From Macrostomum hystrix (lineage: Eukaryota > Platyhelminthes > Macrostomidae): DNA of 64,000 nt. Each line of letters opens with the position of its first letter. Within the stretch, counting starts at the first letter, position 1. The DNA lies in NCBI GenBank assembly GCA_950097015.1, contig CATNEN010000038.1, positions 26,077,001-26,141,000 on the forward strand, written 5' to 3'. The position numbers were made by a program, and so were the translations under genes. Under the pieces are notes generated by a model. It did not search any database. It was given only the letters and a program-made list of their open reading frames with translations, and was not told the DNA's origin. This document shows, in pieces, positions 22,900 through 39,522 of the stretch.

Positions 22900-24410
22900 T
22901 CTTGGCTGTTAAAAAACTGGGACTTCTTATTATTTCTTTGCTGTAGATATAAAAAATTCAAATATTTTGATATGGCGCCAACTGTATTATCGATTTCCGA
23001 TCTTCACGCAGAATATTTTATTCTACTGGACCTAAAAATAAAAATAACTATAGCATAATACGCACTTTTAAGCTAATTGAATTCTAACATTATACGACCT
23101 TTTAACATGATGTAGACCGTTTGTTTAACTAGGTTACATTTTGTGCGCGATAATTAATAAGTTGTTTTTATTCACTGTCGGAAATTTATGACTTTCAGCA
23201 ACAACCACGCAAAAGGTTCAAAGAATATCTGATAAATAGTAATAAACATATCACAAATAAAATAATGTTTGATATTTTTGCCAGCACGCACTTAATCCAA
23301 TTATGGATCATTTTTGTTGACTTAGACATATAAACGGTAGTGTATGCCATGTAGTCATGTCAAGCAACTATCTATAGACTATATCTAATATCGTGTCGTG
23401 ACAGTTATTCCCTAGGACTCTTAAACGTGACCATGTAGAATTTTACTTTTTAGTTATGCTTGTTTTTTGTTTGAAATCTTAACTTCTTGCGAAGCAAAAA
23501 ATATTTTTAATTATTGTAAGTAATTCCACTTTGTCCTACTTTTCAGCATTCCAAATGTACATTTATACATAGATCCAACAAATACAATGTATTTATATAT
23601 GTTGGTGGCCCACTGTGCACCAAGTTTCAGCATTTTAGGTACAATGACTGCTATAGTGTTGTACAATCCAAAGTAATTATTTAAATGTCAACTTAGCAAA
23701 AATAGATATAATCTACTTTTGTCAGAATTCAACTTATATGACATAAATTTATTACTAATTTTAATTTCCAATAATTATTTTCTCTTTAATATTAGTGAAA
23801 AGTATTATCTTAGCATAAATAGTTATTATACTATTCTTAGCAATATATATTTCCTCATTGAAGAGACAAAAAATAAATTTAAATTTTTATGCATTATGAC
23901 AAAATGCTCAATACTGCCAAAAATGCATTTATTATATATATATTTGTCAAATATAATTTCTATTGTGGCTAAAGCTATGATAATAAACAAAACAGACAAT
24001 ATTAACTATTTACCTAATGCTTGTTAGATAAAGTTTTAAAGTAGTTTGACGAATGATACACATTTCTAGCAAAATGTCTCAGTTGAAGCAAATTATATGC
24101 CCAAACCAACGCATAGCCCAATTTTTATTAAAATTTAAATCTGCAAACTAGAGATTTTATAAAAACGAAGGGAGTTGCTGAGTTAATTACATTTGGTTCT
24201 TTTTTATAATTAATATATATTTTTCAATTTGGTGCCTAAATATTTAAATACCCCTTTTGTTGAATTCAATGCTTTAATTTTTTATGTCTTTTTTCTTTGT
24301 TAACTGCTTAATTTCTATGATTAGGCAGCAGTAGAGGCTATATGCTAAGCAGTAAATAATGTATCTCTCCTAATAGCTGACTATATTATCTTCTTTTATA
24401 AATAAATTTG
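22900..24410. other. AT-rich intergenic DNA
   Basis: Very AT-rich stretch between the lectin gene and GOLPH3. Open frames here (for example 23719-24027) have AT-driven composition and look random. No RNA gene, array or SINE is visible until the SINE-B at 24415. Confidence 0.55.
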
Positions 24411-24414
24411 CTGT

Positions 24415-24650
24415 AGGGCAGTGGGCATTGGCACATAATTTGGTGACAACCCACTGTTGGCAAGCAGGCTATTCTGCCCATTTCGCTGACTCATGAGCAC
24501 ACACACACACACACACACAGGTGTGTACATCTGCCTTGACTTCCTCATCGTCAGGCAGTGTACACTTCATTGTGCCTTGGAGGTTGGCCCTCAATGATGT
24601 AAATTGCACTACAAGCCCCAAAGCCTTCTCTTTGTAACTCTCTTTGTAAC
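24415..24650 (-). mobile_element. SINE-B copy, head truncated
   Basis: Tail and body are present (TGTAGGGCAGTGGGCATTGG, CACATAATTTGGTGACA, CAGGCAGTGTACACTTC, CTTGGAGGTTGGC), head mostly lost. Contains a (CA)n run at 24495-24521. About 150 bases upstream of the GOLPH3 start. Confidence 0.7.
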
Positions 24651-24796
24651 CGACTCCTCAAGTAAAGGTAAAGTACATCGCAATTATTATTCAAAATGTG
24701 GATTTTTTGCTTTGTTTCTAAATAACTATTAAATATAAACAGTTAGGGTACACAAATTATTTGCCCTGAATTTACAGCTTATCACTTCACTTCAAC

Positions 24797-28531
<3,735 letters not shown>

Positions 28532-28629
28532 TCACTTGTTGCCAGCATTTTTATTGGATTCTGGCTAGGCGTTTGATCTCTTCAATTGAAGTCTATAAAA
28601 CATCTGACAGGGTTACAGATGGGGTGGTG

Positions 28630-28950
28630 GTGGAGAGAATAGGGTGAGATGGTAGATAAAGTAGGGTGAGATAGCAGATTAAGTAGGGTGAGATGGTAGA
28701 TAAAGTAGGGTGAGATGGTAGGTAAAGAAGGGTGAGATAGTAGATAAAGTAGGGTGAGCTAGTAGATTAAGTAGGGTGAGATGGTAGGTAAATAAGGGTG
28801 AGATAGCAGATAAAGTAGGGTGAGATAGCAGATAAAGTAGGGTGAGCTTGTAGATTAAGTAGGGTGAAGTGATAGATAAATTAGGGTTAGATGGTAGATT
28901 ATGTAAGAGATGAAAGAGTGTAGAGTGAGATGTTAGATACAGTAGGGTGA
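28630..28950. repeat. Minisatellite, about 22-bp unit
   Basis: Unit near AGGGTGAGATAGTAGATAAA plus GT; follows the GOLPH3 stop by about 100 bases and could be in its 3' UTR. Confidence 0.9.
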
Positions 28951-29280
28951 GATGAAAGGGTGCAAGGGTGAGATCAAAGGGTGTAAGGGTGAGATGAAAG
29001 GGTGTAAGGGTGAGATGAAAGGGTGCAAGGGTGAGATGAAAGGGTGCAAGGGTGAGATGAAAGGGTGTAAGGGTGAGATGAAAGGGTGTAAGGGTGAGAT
29101 GAAAGGGTGTAAGGGTGAGATGAAAGGGTGTAAGGGTGAGATGAAAGGGTGTAAGGGTGAGATGAAAGAGTGTAAGGGTGAGATGAAAGGGTGCAAGGGT
29201 GAGATGAAAGGGTGCAAGGGTGAGATGAAAGGGTGCAAGGGTGAGATGAAAGGGTGTAAGGGTGGGATGAGAGATTGTAA
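28951..29280. repeat. Minisatellite, 21-bp unit, about 15 copies
   Basis: Unit GGGTGTAAGGGTGAGATGAA plus A; shares GGGTGAGAT with the neighbouring 22-bp array, so one probably gave rise to the other. Confidence 0.95.
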
Positions 29281-29884
29281 GGTGAGTGTCCGATAATCTC
29301 ATTATCACATTTATGTGAGACAGTGAGCGTAAGATAAGAATCGACACTACATATTCTATCTCGTAGCCGCTTAAAAGTGACCCCAGTTTTCAGAGTTGAA
29401 GACATTCAAGCCTTATTAGGTATCACAATTTTCAGGTGTTTGTGTGGTCAATGGTTGTTGCTAGCGAGTAGTTTGTAGTTTGCATAAATTTTGCACACAC
29501 TATCACTTTGTAAAATATATATCTTAAATAGCTAGCTGCTTTTTTTTATTTGTTATCTTTCAATTTTCAGACTTTTTCTTGGTGTTTTACCGTCGCAATT
29601 TTTTGTCACACTGCATACTGATTAACGTATTTTTTACTACCTTATTTACTTCATAGTGCCTTTGGTATTTCTTGTATCTATAGTTGTGTCAATCTTAAAC
29701 GAACAGTTGTCACATTGCGGATTTCAAACTTACCTCTCAATTTATATTTATGTAACATGAAAGTTATCAAATCTCGATGTTTAATTAGAAATCAAAATGA
29801 AACAGCTTTTTGCTTAATAGATACTTCGTAAAATTTTCTGACCAGTTGTTGTTTTATTTCATTGTATTTACAGAATTATCGTCA

Positions 29885-30670
29885 GCTAGACAGACATACA
29901 GACTGATTGACAGCAATACTGAGTTACAGACTGATTGACAGCTAGACTGAGCTACAGACTGATTGACAGTTAGTCTGAGCTACAGACTGATTGACAGCTA
30001 GACTGAGTTACAGACTGATTGACAGTTAGACTGAGTTACAGACTGATTGACAGTTAGACTGAGTTACAGACTGATTGACAGCTAGACTGAGCTACAGACT
30101 GATTGACAGCTAGACTGAGTTACAGACTGATTGACAGTTAGACAGACTTACAGACTGATTCACAGTTAGACTGAGTTACAGACTGATTGACAGTTAGACT
30201 GAGTTACAGACTGATTGACAGCAATACTGAGTTACAGACTGATTGACAGTTAGACTGAGCTACAGACTGATTGACAGCTAGACTGAGCTACAGTCTGATT
30301 GACAGCTAGACTGAGTTACAGACTGATTGACAGTTAGACTGAGCTACAGACTGATTGACAGCTAGACTGAGCTACAGACTGATTGACAGTTAGACTGAGT
30401 TACAGACTGATTGACAGTTAGACTGAGTTTCAGACTGATTGACAGCTAGACTGAGCTACAGACTGATTGACAGTTAGACTGAGTTACAGACTGATTGACA
30501 GCTAGACTGAGCTACAGACTGATTGAAAGTTAGACTGAGTTACAGACTGATTGACAGTTAGACTGAGCTACAGACTGATTGACAGCTAGACAGACTTACA
30601 GACTGATTCACAGTTAGACTGAGTTACAGACTGATTCACAGTTAGACTGAGTTACAGACTGATTGACAGG
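29885..30670. repeat. Minisatellite, 28-bp unit, about 28 copies
   Basis: Core TTACAGACTGATTGACAGTT then AGACTGAG. Intergenic. Confidence 0.95.
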
Positions 30671-31399
30671 CTTGCATATCTGCTAAAGTTAATAGTTAAA
30701 AATAAATTTTATCAGCTAAATCTCTTTTAATTAAAAAAACTACAGGTTCTTCATTTTAATATGAATGAATATGTTTATTACAGCCCAAATTTAAGCAGAT
30801 AATTATTTTCTTGTTATGACTTTAAACTTTTCAGAAAATTTTGTGTTTTGAATTTCATTCCACGAATCGTATAGACATAATTCCATCCTTACTACTCGTT
30901 TTAATGTAAGTAGTTTTACAGAGACTGTGAATATGATCGTTTCAATTTGTCACACGGTTAACGCTTGACTGACGCATCGGTTTTGTGCAATATAAAAAGG
31001 TGTGATATTTTTTTCTTTTTAATTTGCAATCGTAGATTTTCTGTAGATTGTGGGCCTTGATATATTTTTCCTGTCTTTTCTGTGTAGTATAGATGTTATT
31101 TAAGTACCTGAAATTTCGGCTTTTAATTATATTGTTTTCTCGCCACAGGAACACAGAAAAAATGTACACGTTTTTATATTTTACAGGTGTTTTGTTTTGG
31201 TTCGAATGCTGAATTGTCCGCCTTGGACAAAAACATTTTCACTGATGACTAACATATTATTAGTGACTTTGTTAATCATTTTGCTGTTTACCACAAACTC
31301 CGCCTGCTTTTCAACAGTGAAAACTGATCAAGGTTACAGTCTTCATTGGGGAATTCTCACTAATTAGGGATTATCTAAATCCGTTTTGGGGATCTTTCA

Positions 31400-31865
31400 A
31401 TATATTTAGACGATATCTCAATTTATTTACACGATATCTTAATCCATTTACACGATATCTTAATCCATTTAGACGATATCTTAATCCATTTAAACGATAT
31501 CTCAATCCATTTAGACGATATCTCGATCCATTTAGAGGATATATCGATCCATTAGGGGATATCTCAATCCATTTAGAGGATATCTCAATCCATTTAGAGG
31601 ATATCTCGATCCATTTAGAGGATATCTCAATCCATTTAGAGGATATCTCAATCCATTTAGAGGATATCTCGATCCATTTAGAGGATATCTCAATCCATTT
31701 AGAGGATATCTCGATCCATTAAGGGATATCATAATCCATTTAGAGGATATCTCAATCCATTTAGAGGATATCTCAATCCATGTAGAGGATATCTCAATCC
31801 ATGTAGACGATATCTCAATCCATGTAGACGATATCTCAATCCATGTAGACGATATCTCAATCCAT
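31400..31865. repeat. Minisatellite, 21-bp unit, about 22 copies
   Basis: Unit GATATCTCAATCCATTTAGA plus G, with GTAGAC variants towards the right. Intergenic. Confidence 0.95.
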
Positions 31866-32504
31866 TGTCAATGCATAGCGGTATCTACTAAAGTTCTAGT
31901 GTAGCGCTGTCTATCAATTTCTAATCGAGTCGAAAAACTTAGTTGAACTCAAGTGAGCTCATATCAGCAGACTCGATATAATAAAACTTACACGGAAAAA
32001 TTTGCGAAATTCAGCTAGGTACACAGAAATTTTCTCAGGATAGTCTTGAAAAGAACCGTGCTAATAATATGAAGGCTTATATTCGTCTGTCCTAATCACA
32101 TTGCTTCACAACAGCCTAGCTGTGCCAATATTAATACGTCAGTGCAAAAATGTACTAACACACTTCACCAAACAGGCCCCAGTGCAAGCCTGTGCAAACA
32201 CTGCATAACTAATGGCTGGCAGGGCTTATATAGTGTGCAAGCCTAATGCGCAACACGCCTACACTAATATCTGTCGCTTTTAATAAATTGGTCTTTTATT
32301 AATTAAGAGTCTGGTTTACTTTCACTCCAAATCTGTAAACTAGACTAAGTATTTTGTTATTTTACAATCGTCGAAATTTTATATCTTTGTTCAAATTGTA
32401 ATTCATGTCGAAACCTGTTGAGAGAAAAGCAAGATTGTTACAGAACAGGGTGAGTGTCCTGCTTGTTGAAATCGATTTAATATACACTGACCCTCTCACT
32501 CAAT

Positions 32505-33228
32505 AAGTCACTTACTCACTCACTCACTCACTCACTCACTCACTCACTCACTCACTCACTCACTCACTCACTCACTCACTCACTCACTCACTCACTCACT
32601 CACTCACTCACTCACTCACTCACTCACTCACTCACTCACTCACTCACTCACTCACTCACTCACTCACTCACTCACTCACTCACTCACTCACTCACTCACT
32701 CACTAACTCACTAACTCACTCACTCACTCACTCACTCACTCACTCACTCACTCACTCACTCACTCACTCACTCACTCACTCACTCACTCACTCACTCACT
32801 CACTCACTCACTCACTCACTCACTCACTCACTCACTCACTCACTCACTCACTCACTCACTCACTCACTCACTCACTCACTCACTCACTCACTCACTCACT
32901 CACTCACTCACTCTCTCACTCACTAACTCACTCACTCACTCACTCACTAACTCACTCACTCACTCACTAACTCACTCACTCACTCACTCACTCACTCACT
33001 CACTCACTCACTCACTCACTCACTCACTCACTCACCCACTCACTCACTCACTCACTCACTCACTCACTCACTCTCTCACTCACTCACTCACTCACTCACT
33101 CACTCACTCACTCACTCACTCACTCACTCACTCACTCTCTCACTCACTCACTCACTCTCTCACTTACTCACTCACTCTCTCACTCACTCACTCACTCACT
33201 TACTCACTCACTCACTCACTCACTCACT
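32505..33228. repeat. Tetranucleotide microsatellite (TCAC)n, about 720 bp
   Basis: Nearly perfect (TCAC) run with rare CTAA and CTCT interruptions concentrated near the ends. Lies about 450 bases before the CNBD2-like start codon. Confidence 0.99.
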
Positions 33229-33672
33229 AATTGGGATGGCCCAATCAATGTTTCTACATAACCATTGCAACGCACTTGCACAATAGCCTCTATCTCAAAT
33301 ATCTACCCGTAGTCCATTTAGCTTGCGTTTGAATTGATCAAAGCACAGCTGGAGTTCTGGATCTATGCAAATCCTGAATTTTGGCAAATAACTCGGAGAC
33401 AGAGAGACTAGCAGAGAGAGTTGGACGCAAGAAAAGACAGAGCAATGGCCAGAATGAAACGGCAGGTGGGAGACCGGTGGAAAATGTATGCAAACTTTGT
33501 GACCAGAAAAAGTCAAGAAACTAAAGGAAACTTGGTTGAATAAATTACTTTAGGCATTTGCAAGCCGTGTAAGTCAGAAATAGCTGGACGGCGCGTAGTT
33601 CCTTCACCATAAACACTTTCCTATCAGCCTGTTGCTTACAACTCAGACAAATAATTAGTTAGAATCATTGCA

Positions 33673-36600
33673 ATGTCATCTTCTCATAATGAACAAACAC
33701 GGAAAGACGGTAATCCATCATTGTTCAAACTGTCTGATCAGCATGTCGGCCCTGCTGAGAAATCTCAAATCGATAGTGACAGTGAGCATGAGCTGGACGC
33801 GTTTCAGAACCAGTCTGATGAGAAGGTTTGATAATTTGCTCCTGAATTCAAGAACTCATGAAACTCATGAAACTCATGAAACTCATGAAACTCATGAAAC
33901 TCACGAACTCATGAAACTCATGAAACTCATGAAACTCATGAAACTCATGAAACTCATGAAACTCATGAAACTCATGAAACTCATGAAACTCATGAAACTC
34001 ACGAACTCATGAAACTCATGAAACTCATGAAACTCATGAAACTCATGAAACTCACGAACTCATGAAACTCATGAAACTCATGAAACTCATGAAACTCATG
34101 AAACTCATGAAACTCATGAAACTCATGAACCCGCTCCCATACAAGCAGCTCAGCGGCCTGTTCCGCCGCAAGGCCAACGCAGTTCGAGTCTTGTGCCGCG
34201 TCAGCTTGACATTTTCGCAGTGCGCCCGCGAAGCCGGAGTGCACGCGCCGCTGACTGCGACCGCAGCTTCGGTTGCTCATCCGCAGCCGAGCCTGGCCAG
34301 ATTCTACTCCGAGTCGGATGGCTACCTGGAGTTCGATGCAGGCGAATACAGATTTAGCACGGGTGACGAATACAGGTGGCCAAGGTACGCAGTCGGGCCC
34401 GTGCTTCGACTGCCACAGCATCGAACAGCGGAGGATGTCGACTGCATCAGGACCTTGATGCGGCAGCTGAGATTCTGCCGCAGACTGCCCGAGCAAGTCC
34501 TGCAGAAACTGGCTGGCAATGCGTTCTATATGAGGTGAGTGCGTCTTTCCAACGCGTTAATGTCTATTCAACGCCTAACGGGTTCGTGAATTTGTTACCA
34601 ATCTGTTTCGTCATCGTCATGGATTCGGGTTGTTACCGATGTGGTTTGTTACCGATGTGGTTTGTTACCGATGTGGTTTGTCACCGATGTGGTTTGTTAC
34701 CGATGTGGTTTGTTACCGATGTGGTTTGTTACCGATGTGGTTTGTCACCGATGTGGTTTGTTACCGATGTGGTTTGTTACCGATGTGGTTTGTCACCGAT
34801 GTGGTTTGTTACCGATGTGGTTTGTTACCGATGTGGTTTGTTACCGATGTGGTTTGTCACCGATGTGGTTTGTTACCGATGTGGTTTGTTACCGATGTGG
34901 TTTGTTACCGATGTGGTTTGTTACCGATGTGGTTTGTTACCGATGTGGTTTGTTACCGATGTGGTTTGTCACCGATGTGGTTTGTTACCGATGTGGTTTG
35001 TTACCGATGTGGTTTGTTACCGATGTGGTTTGTCACCGATGTGGTTTGTTACCGATGTGGTTTGTTACCGATGTGGTTTGTTACCGATGTGGTTTGTCAC
35101 CGATGTGGTTTGTTACCGATGTGGTTTGTTACCGATGTGGTTTGTTACCGATGTGGTTTGTTACCGATGTGGTTTGTTACTGATGTGGTTTGTTACCGAT
35201 GTGGTTTGTTACCGATGTGGTTTGTTACTGATGTGGTTTGTTACCGATGTGGTTTGTTATCGATGTGGTTTGTTACCGATGTGGTATGTCATGAAGATGT
35301 GGTATGTCATGAAGATGTGGTTTGTCATGAATATTTGGTTTGTCATGAAGATTTGGTTTGTCATGAAGATGTGGTTTGTCATGAAGATGTGGTTTGTTAT
35401 GAAGATGTGGTTTGTTATGAAGATGTGGTTTGTCATGAAGATGTGGTTTGTCATGAATATTGTTATGAAGATGGGGTTTGTCATGAAAAACATATTTAGT
35501 TAGTCGCATTTTTATCTCCTATTTTTTTAAATAGGCAATCAAACTTTGTTTTTAATGTGTTAGCACTTTTACCTAGAGTTAAATAAAGCATTCCGCTAAC
35601 AAACTTACCCATTCTTACCTCCAGACTCGAGAAAGGTCGTGACGTGCTTCGTCAGGGCCACATAGGCTACTCATTCTACATGATCTTCTCGGGTCGAGTT
35701 GTTGTCAGAAACTCAGCCTCGGACAGTAACTCTGAGTCTGTGCAGCTCACCAAGGGTGACGTCTTCGGCGATCGGGCTTTGTTATTCAAATCGGTGCGAA
35801 ATGCCACGGTCACTACGGAGACGCCGCTGACGGAGCTGCTAATCGCCTATGACGATAGCTTCTTTGAGTCTGGCCTAGCAGAATATCTGATGCAGCAGGT
35901 TCACAAAGTCGCGCGTTTCTTGCAGTAATTTTTTCATTTATTTGGTATCTAGAAAATATTCTTTTCTACTTTGACTGTTCAGTATGCTCAATTCCGCTTC
36001 TAGGAAACATATAAACATACTTAGAGATGAGAAACGGGGAGAGATAGACAAGGTAGAGATAAGACAGTGGAGAGATTAGACAATCGAGAAATGAGACAAT
36101 GGAGAGATGAGACAATGGACAGATGAGACAATGGAGAGATGAGTCGGGGGCAGATGGCACAGGGGAGCGATGAGACAGTATGTAGATGAGATGCAAGTGA
36201 AATCCCTTTATCTACTCTATTCTTGACACAAAACCTTTTGTACACCGTCTTTTCAGGGGTGTTCCGCTCCTGTCCAATCTACAGCCGCAGCAGGAGCCTG
36301 TCGACGCTGAACCAGCTTCAATACCAGAAGCAGAGGAATTGTCTGAAGACAGTCATCAAGATCATCAAGCTGAGGCTCTAGCGCTGGAAAATTTTCGTCA
36401 GCAAGCACTGAACAGTCTGGCGAGCAGTTGTGTACAACTAGACTATCTGGACGGATGTCAAATAGTATCAGATTCTCGACGCACCGACTGTGTCTGGATT
36501 CTGATGTCAGGCTACGCCGACTGCTACAGAGTTCTAGACAGGCCGCCAGATCAATTCACCGCCAAGGTTGGGCACCTAGTGCCCGGCAGTGTGTTTGTGA

Positions 36601-38485
36601 GTGTTTCCTTCTGGATAATATATATCGAGAGAGAGACTTTTCGAATATTTTGTTATTTCAACAGGCGCGATTAGAGAAATTTGTTACAGAATGTGTTTAG
36701 TTAGACCCGCAGCCAGCGAGGAGGCAATTCTGCCCATTTCGCTGACTCCTGAGCGCACACGCACACATATAATGTACGCAGGCACACACTCACACTGGTG
36801 TGTACATCTGCCTGACATTCTCATCGCTGTCGCTTGGAGGTTGGCCCTCAAGGGTGCAAATTTCACGACAAGGCCCCAAGGTTTCTCTTTGTGGCTGTGC
36901 CTTAAATGAATGTGGCCTCGCCGCGAAATCGAGCTCAGGGACCTTGGTGCGAGAGGCGGACGCGCTAAGCGCTCTGCCACCGACCACCTAATGTGTATAG
37001 TTAGCTGATGTCCCCCTTCGGAGGTCCACTTGCTACTGCGGTGCAGAACTGATTGATGTACAGATATGTATTTCCGCAATTTACGATGTACTAACTTTGA
37101 CGTACAAGCTCTCTGACGTCAGCATCGTTGAGATGTTCAGTGATTTTTGTCGGAGACCCTGATGACAAGGATACTAATATTGCTCTGTATAAACCTTTAT
37201 GGCGAATTCATATTTGTTCAATAATATAATAATTAACGATATAATCACTACAATATAGTAAAATATAATAGCCGATATGGTCAAATGATTTAATTTAGTA
37301 AGCAGAAAAAGTTTGCATTTATTGGCGGTTCTTACTAACTGACACCCCGACGAGGATCGTTGAACATCTCGACGATGCCGATGTTTGTGATTCTGGAAGT
37401 TGTTACATCGAATAGAGCGAAAAGATTTTAGCCCTATGTTCTGGACATTCATGGCGATTGGTCTGACTATTTTAGGAGATACATGAACAAAGAAAAAATG
37501 TGTGCGTTTATAAATTAGAGAACAACTTAATTAAGAGCACGCTTAAGTGTCCTTAAGTTGTCATTGTATGAATTACCCCCTGGTCATTACTGCAGTTAAA
37601 TCTAGTAAAAAAAACAGGTTTTTCTGTTAGATTCGTTAAAAATCTCGATGTTATGGAAAGGTAGCGACTTGACACGTCTCAGAAAGTTTGCTACAAAGAA
37701 TTTCAGCCAAATTTTTCAGAGTTTTGTGTCCCTGCATTGCTAAACCTATTTTGCGCCTCATAACGAGACATTTAGCGCTCTTTAGAATTACTTAAAAGGT
37801 CGGTAAAATGCTTAATTCTCAGCTAAGAGTGATCACTAAGATTCCAGACTATATCGTCAAACAAAGGCAAACAAAACACATAGAAAAATTCCAATCAGTC
37901 TCATGATCTGGCCCCAACTAAATCAGGCGTAATTTTGTGCTCGCTTCAACAAACAATTCACTGCCTAGAACCAAGCGGTAGACATTGCCTAAGATACAGT
38001 CCTTTGCACTCCATCCAAAGGGCCTGGCCGGAGGTCCAGACAACGACCGACCGTTTCGCCTGATCAGCCGAGGCTGCCGCATACTGTCCGTGTCAAGACC
38101 AGTCCTGGAGGAGATTTTGACTCGAGACGTCGCGGCAGTCGCCGCCGTCGAGGCAGCGATGCGACAGCCGTCTGACAAGCGTCTTCGGCGAGCCTGCCAA
38201 GGCCAGACAGCCTGGCAACGTTGGCGACGCTCCGAGGTGCTGGCCACAGTTCGGCGTCTTCAAGCCGATCCGGCTGGTCGATTTGAAAGGCTTCACGTTG
38301 GAACGGTTCCCATAGCAACTAGATTGACTCCGGGTTCAACGACTCGAGAGCGAGTGAAGCTGCCCGCGATACAGCCCGCCATAAGGGCAAAGGACAATGC
38401 TACTGATGGTAGCAAGTATGATAGCAATACACGGCTTGTTCAAAGAAGCTTTACCACATTTGAATTACTAAACAGAAGTGCCTGA
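33673..38485 (+). CDS. CNBD2: Cyclic nucleotide-binding domain protein, CNBD2-like, 5 exons
   Basis: Exons 33673-33825, 34149-34534, 35625-35924, 36257-36596 and about 38000-38485 join in consistent phase (0, 2, 2, 0), giving about 554 residues; human CNBD2 is of similar length. Exon 2 begins with a basic helix (SGLFRRKANAVRVLCRV) typical of the CNBD2 N-terminus. Exons 2-3 encode a cNMP-binding beta-roll: RFCRRLPEQVLQKLA, LEKGRDVLRQGHIGYSFYMI, FSGRVVV, GDVFGDRALL, VRNATVTTET. Exons 4-5 look like a second, degenerate beta-roll (GSVF then GCRILSVSRPVLEEIL). The phosphate-binding cassette is atypical (GDVFGDRALLFKSVRNAT, lacking the GELAL-R-A form), so nucleotide binding is unproven. CNBD2 acts in mammalian sperm flagella. 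The last acceptor could be 37994 or 38000. Intron 1 and intron 2 are mostly tandem arrays; another array sits in the likely 3' UTR. Confidence 0.82.
33850..34132. repeat. Minisatellite, 9-bp unit ACTCATGAA, CNBD2-like intron 1
   Basis: About 30 copies of ACTCATGAA with occasional ACGAACTC shifts; occupies nearly all of a 323-base intron. Confidence 0.97.
34630..35280. repeat. Minisatellite, 16-bp unit, CNBD2-like intron 2
   Basis: Unit GATGTGGTTTGTTACC, about 40 copies with TTACC/TCACC alternation; open in all three forward frames but intronic. Confidence 0.97.
35281..35492. repeat. Minisatellite, 18-bp unit, CNBD2-like intron 2
   Basis: Unit ATGTGGTTTGTCATGAAG, directly continuing the 16-bp array and sharing GATGTGGTTTGT, so derived from it. 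Confidence 0.95.
36015..36190. repeat. Degenerate minisatellite, about 15-16-bp unit, CNBD2-like intron 3
   Basis: Loose repeats of GAGATGAGACAATG. Ends about 65 bases before the exon 4 acceptor. Confidence 0.7.
36700..36995 (-). mobile_element. SINE-B copy, full length, CNBD2-like intron 4
   Basis: Best-preserved head: on the minus strand GGTGGCAGAGCGCTTAGCGC (A-box region) and CTGAGCTCGATTTCG (B-box region), then body and tail. Flanked on the left by TTAGTTAGA and on the right by GTATAGTTAGC, a possible target-site duplication. Confidence 0.8.
37080..37600. mobile_element. Dispersed element copy, CNBD2-like intron 4
   Basis: Shares CTCTGTATAAAC...TATGGCGAAT, ATCTCGACGATGCCGATGTT and a TTTTAGCCCTATGTTCTG block with copies at 2090, 7370 and 25560. 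No coding frame remains. Confidence 0.5.
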
Positions 38486-38524
38486 CAGAACTAACGAGAT
38501 TCTTTGGCGGCTTGAAGAACGGCT

Positions 38525-39235
38525 TCGAGTCATTGGGTGCTGTAGGTTTTGAGCTGAGAATTGAGTCATTGGGTGCTGTAGGTTCTGAGCTGAGAATTGA
38601 GTCATTGGGTGCTGTAGGTTCTGAGCTGAGAATTGAGTCATTGGGTGCTGTAAGTTCTGAGCTGAGAATTGAGTCATTGGGTGCAGTAGGTTCTGAGCTG
38701 AGAATTGAGTCATTGGGTGCTGTAAGTTCTGAGCTGAGAATTGATTCATTGGGTGCTGTAGGTTCTGAGCTGAGAATTGAGTCATTTTGGGTGCTGTAGG
38801 TTCTGAGCTGAGAATTGAGTCATTGGGTGCTGTAGGTTCTGAGCTGAGAATTGAGTCATTGGGTGCTGTAGGTTCTGAGCTGAGAATTGAGTCATTTTGG
38901 GTGCTGTAGGTTCTGAGCTGAGAATTGAGTCATTGGGTGCAGTAGGATCTGAGCTGAGAATTGAGTCATTTTGGGTGCTGTAGGTTCTGAGCTGAGAATT
39001 GAGTCATTTTGGGTGCTGTAGGTTCTGAGCTGAGAATTGAGTCATTGGGTGCTGTAAGTTCCGAGCTGAGAATTGAGTCATTGGGTGCTGTAGGTTCTGA
39101 GCTGAGAATTGAGTCATTGGGTGCTGTAGGTTCTGAGCTGAGAATTGAGTCATTGGGTGCTGTAGGTTCTGAGCTGAGAATTGAGTCATTGGGTGCAGTA
39201 GGTTCTGAGCTGAGAATTGAGTCATTTTGGGTGCT
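38525..39235. repeat. Minisatellite, 36-bp unit, about 20 copies, after the CNBD2-like stop
   Basis: Core GAGTCATTGGGTGCTGTAGG then TTCTGAGCTGAGAATT; some units have TTTTGGG instead of TTGGG, shifting the period by two. Begins about 40 bases past the stop. Confidence 0.97.
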
Positions 39236-39522
39236 GTATATTTTTCTTTTCAGAATTTCTTTTTTCTTTATACTCGTAGAATCCTAATTATGACATTTTT
39301 CTTGAAAAAAGATTTTTAAAACCTCTAAAAAGATTTCACAAGGCTAGCTTTCATTCGATGCTAATTTTAATCTTTTTATTATTAATGAGATTGAATTTGT
39401 GGCAAAAATCCACGTCTTGAATGTAAGCCTGCTCGCTACTTAAACAAATATGTAAAAATTTGTTCAATTATTTTTGCATTAAGTTCATTTGCTTTGCTAG
39501 CGATTCGAAATGAACAGAGCTA

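Larger units (their letters stand above)
28532..33672. other. Intergenic region dominated by tandem arrays
   Basis: Between GOLPH3 and the CNBD2-like gene I see no convincing coding exon. The stretch holds five arrays (22-bp, 21-bp, 28-bp, 21-bp and a tetranucleotide run, listed separately) separated by AT-rich sequence. Open frames here fall inside arrays or are AT-rich and random. Confidence 0.6.

Noticed and set aside
29885-30670. CRISPR-like array of regular repeats
   Set aside because: Units are contiguous with no unique spacers and the context is eukaryotic; simple minisatellite.
30942-31169. Short Lys/Tyr/Asn-rich minus frame
   Set aside because: AT-rich composition explains it; no homology or splice logic seen.
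34376-35503. 375-codon frame with repeated CYRCGLLPMWFVTDVV
   Set aside because: Reads through the exon 2 donor into the 16-bp array of intron 2; the true exon ends at GTGAGT (34535).
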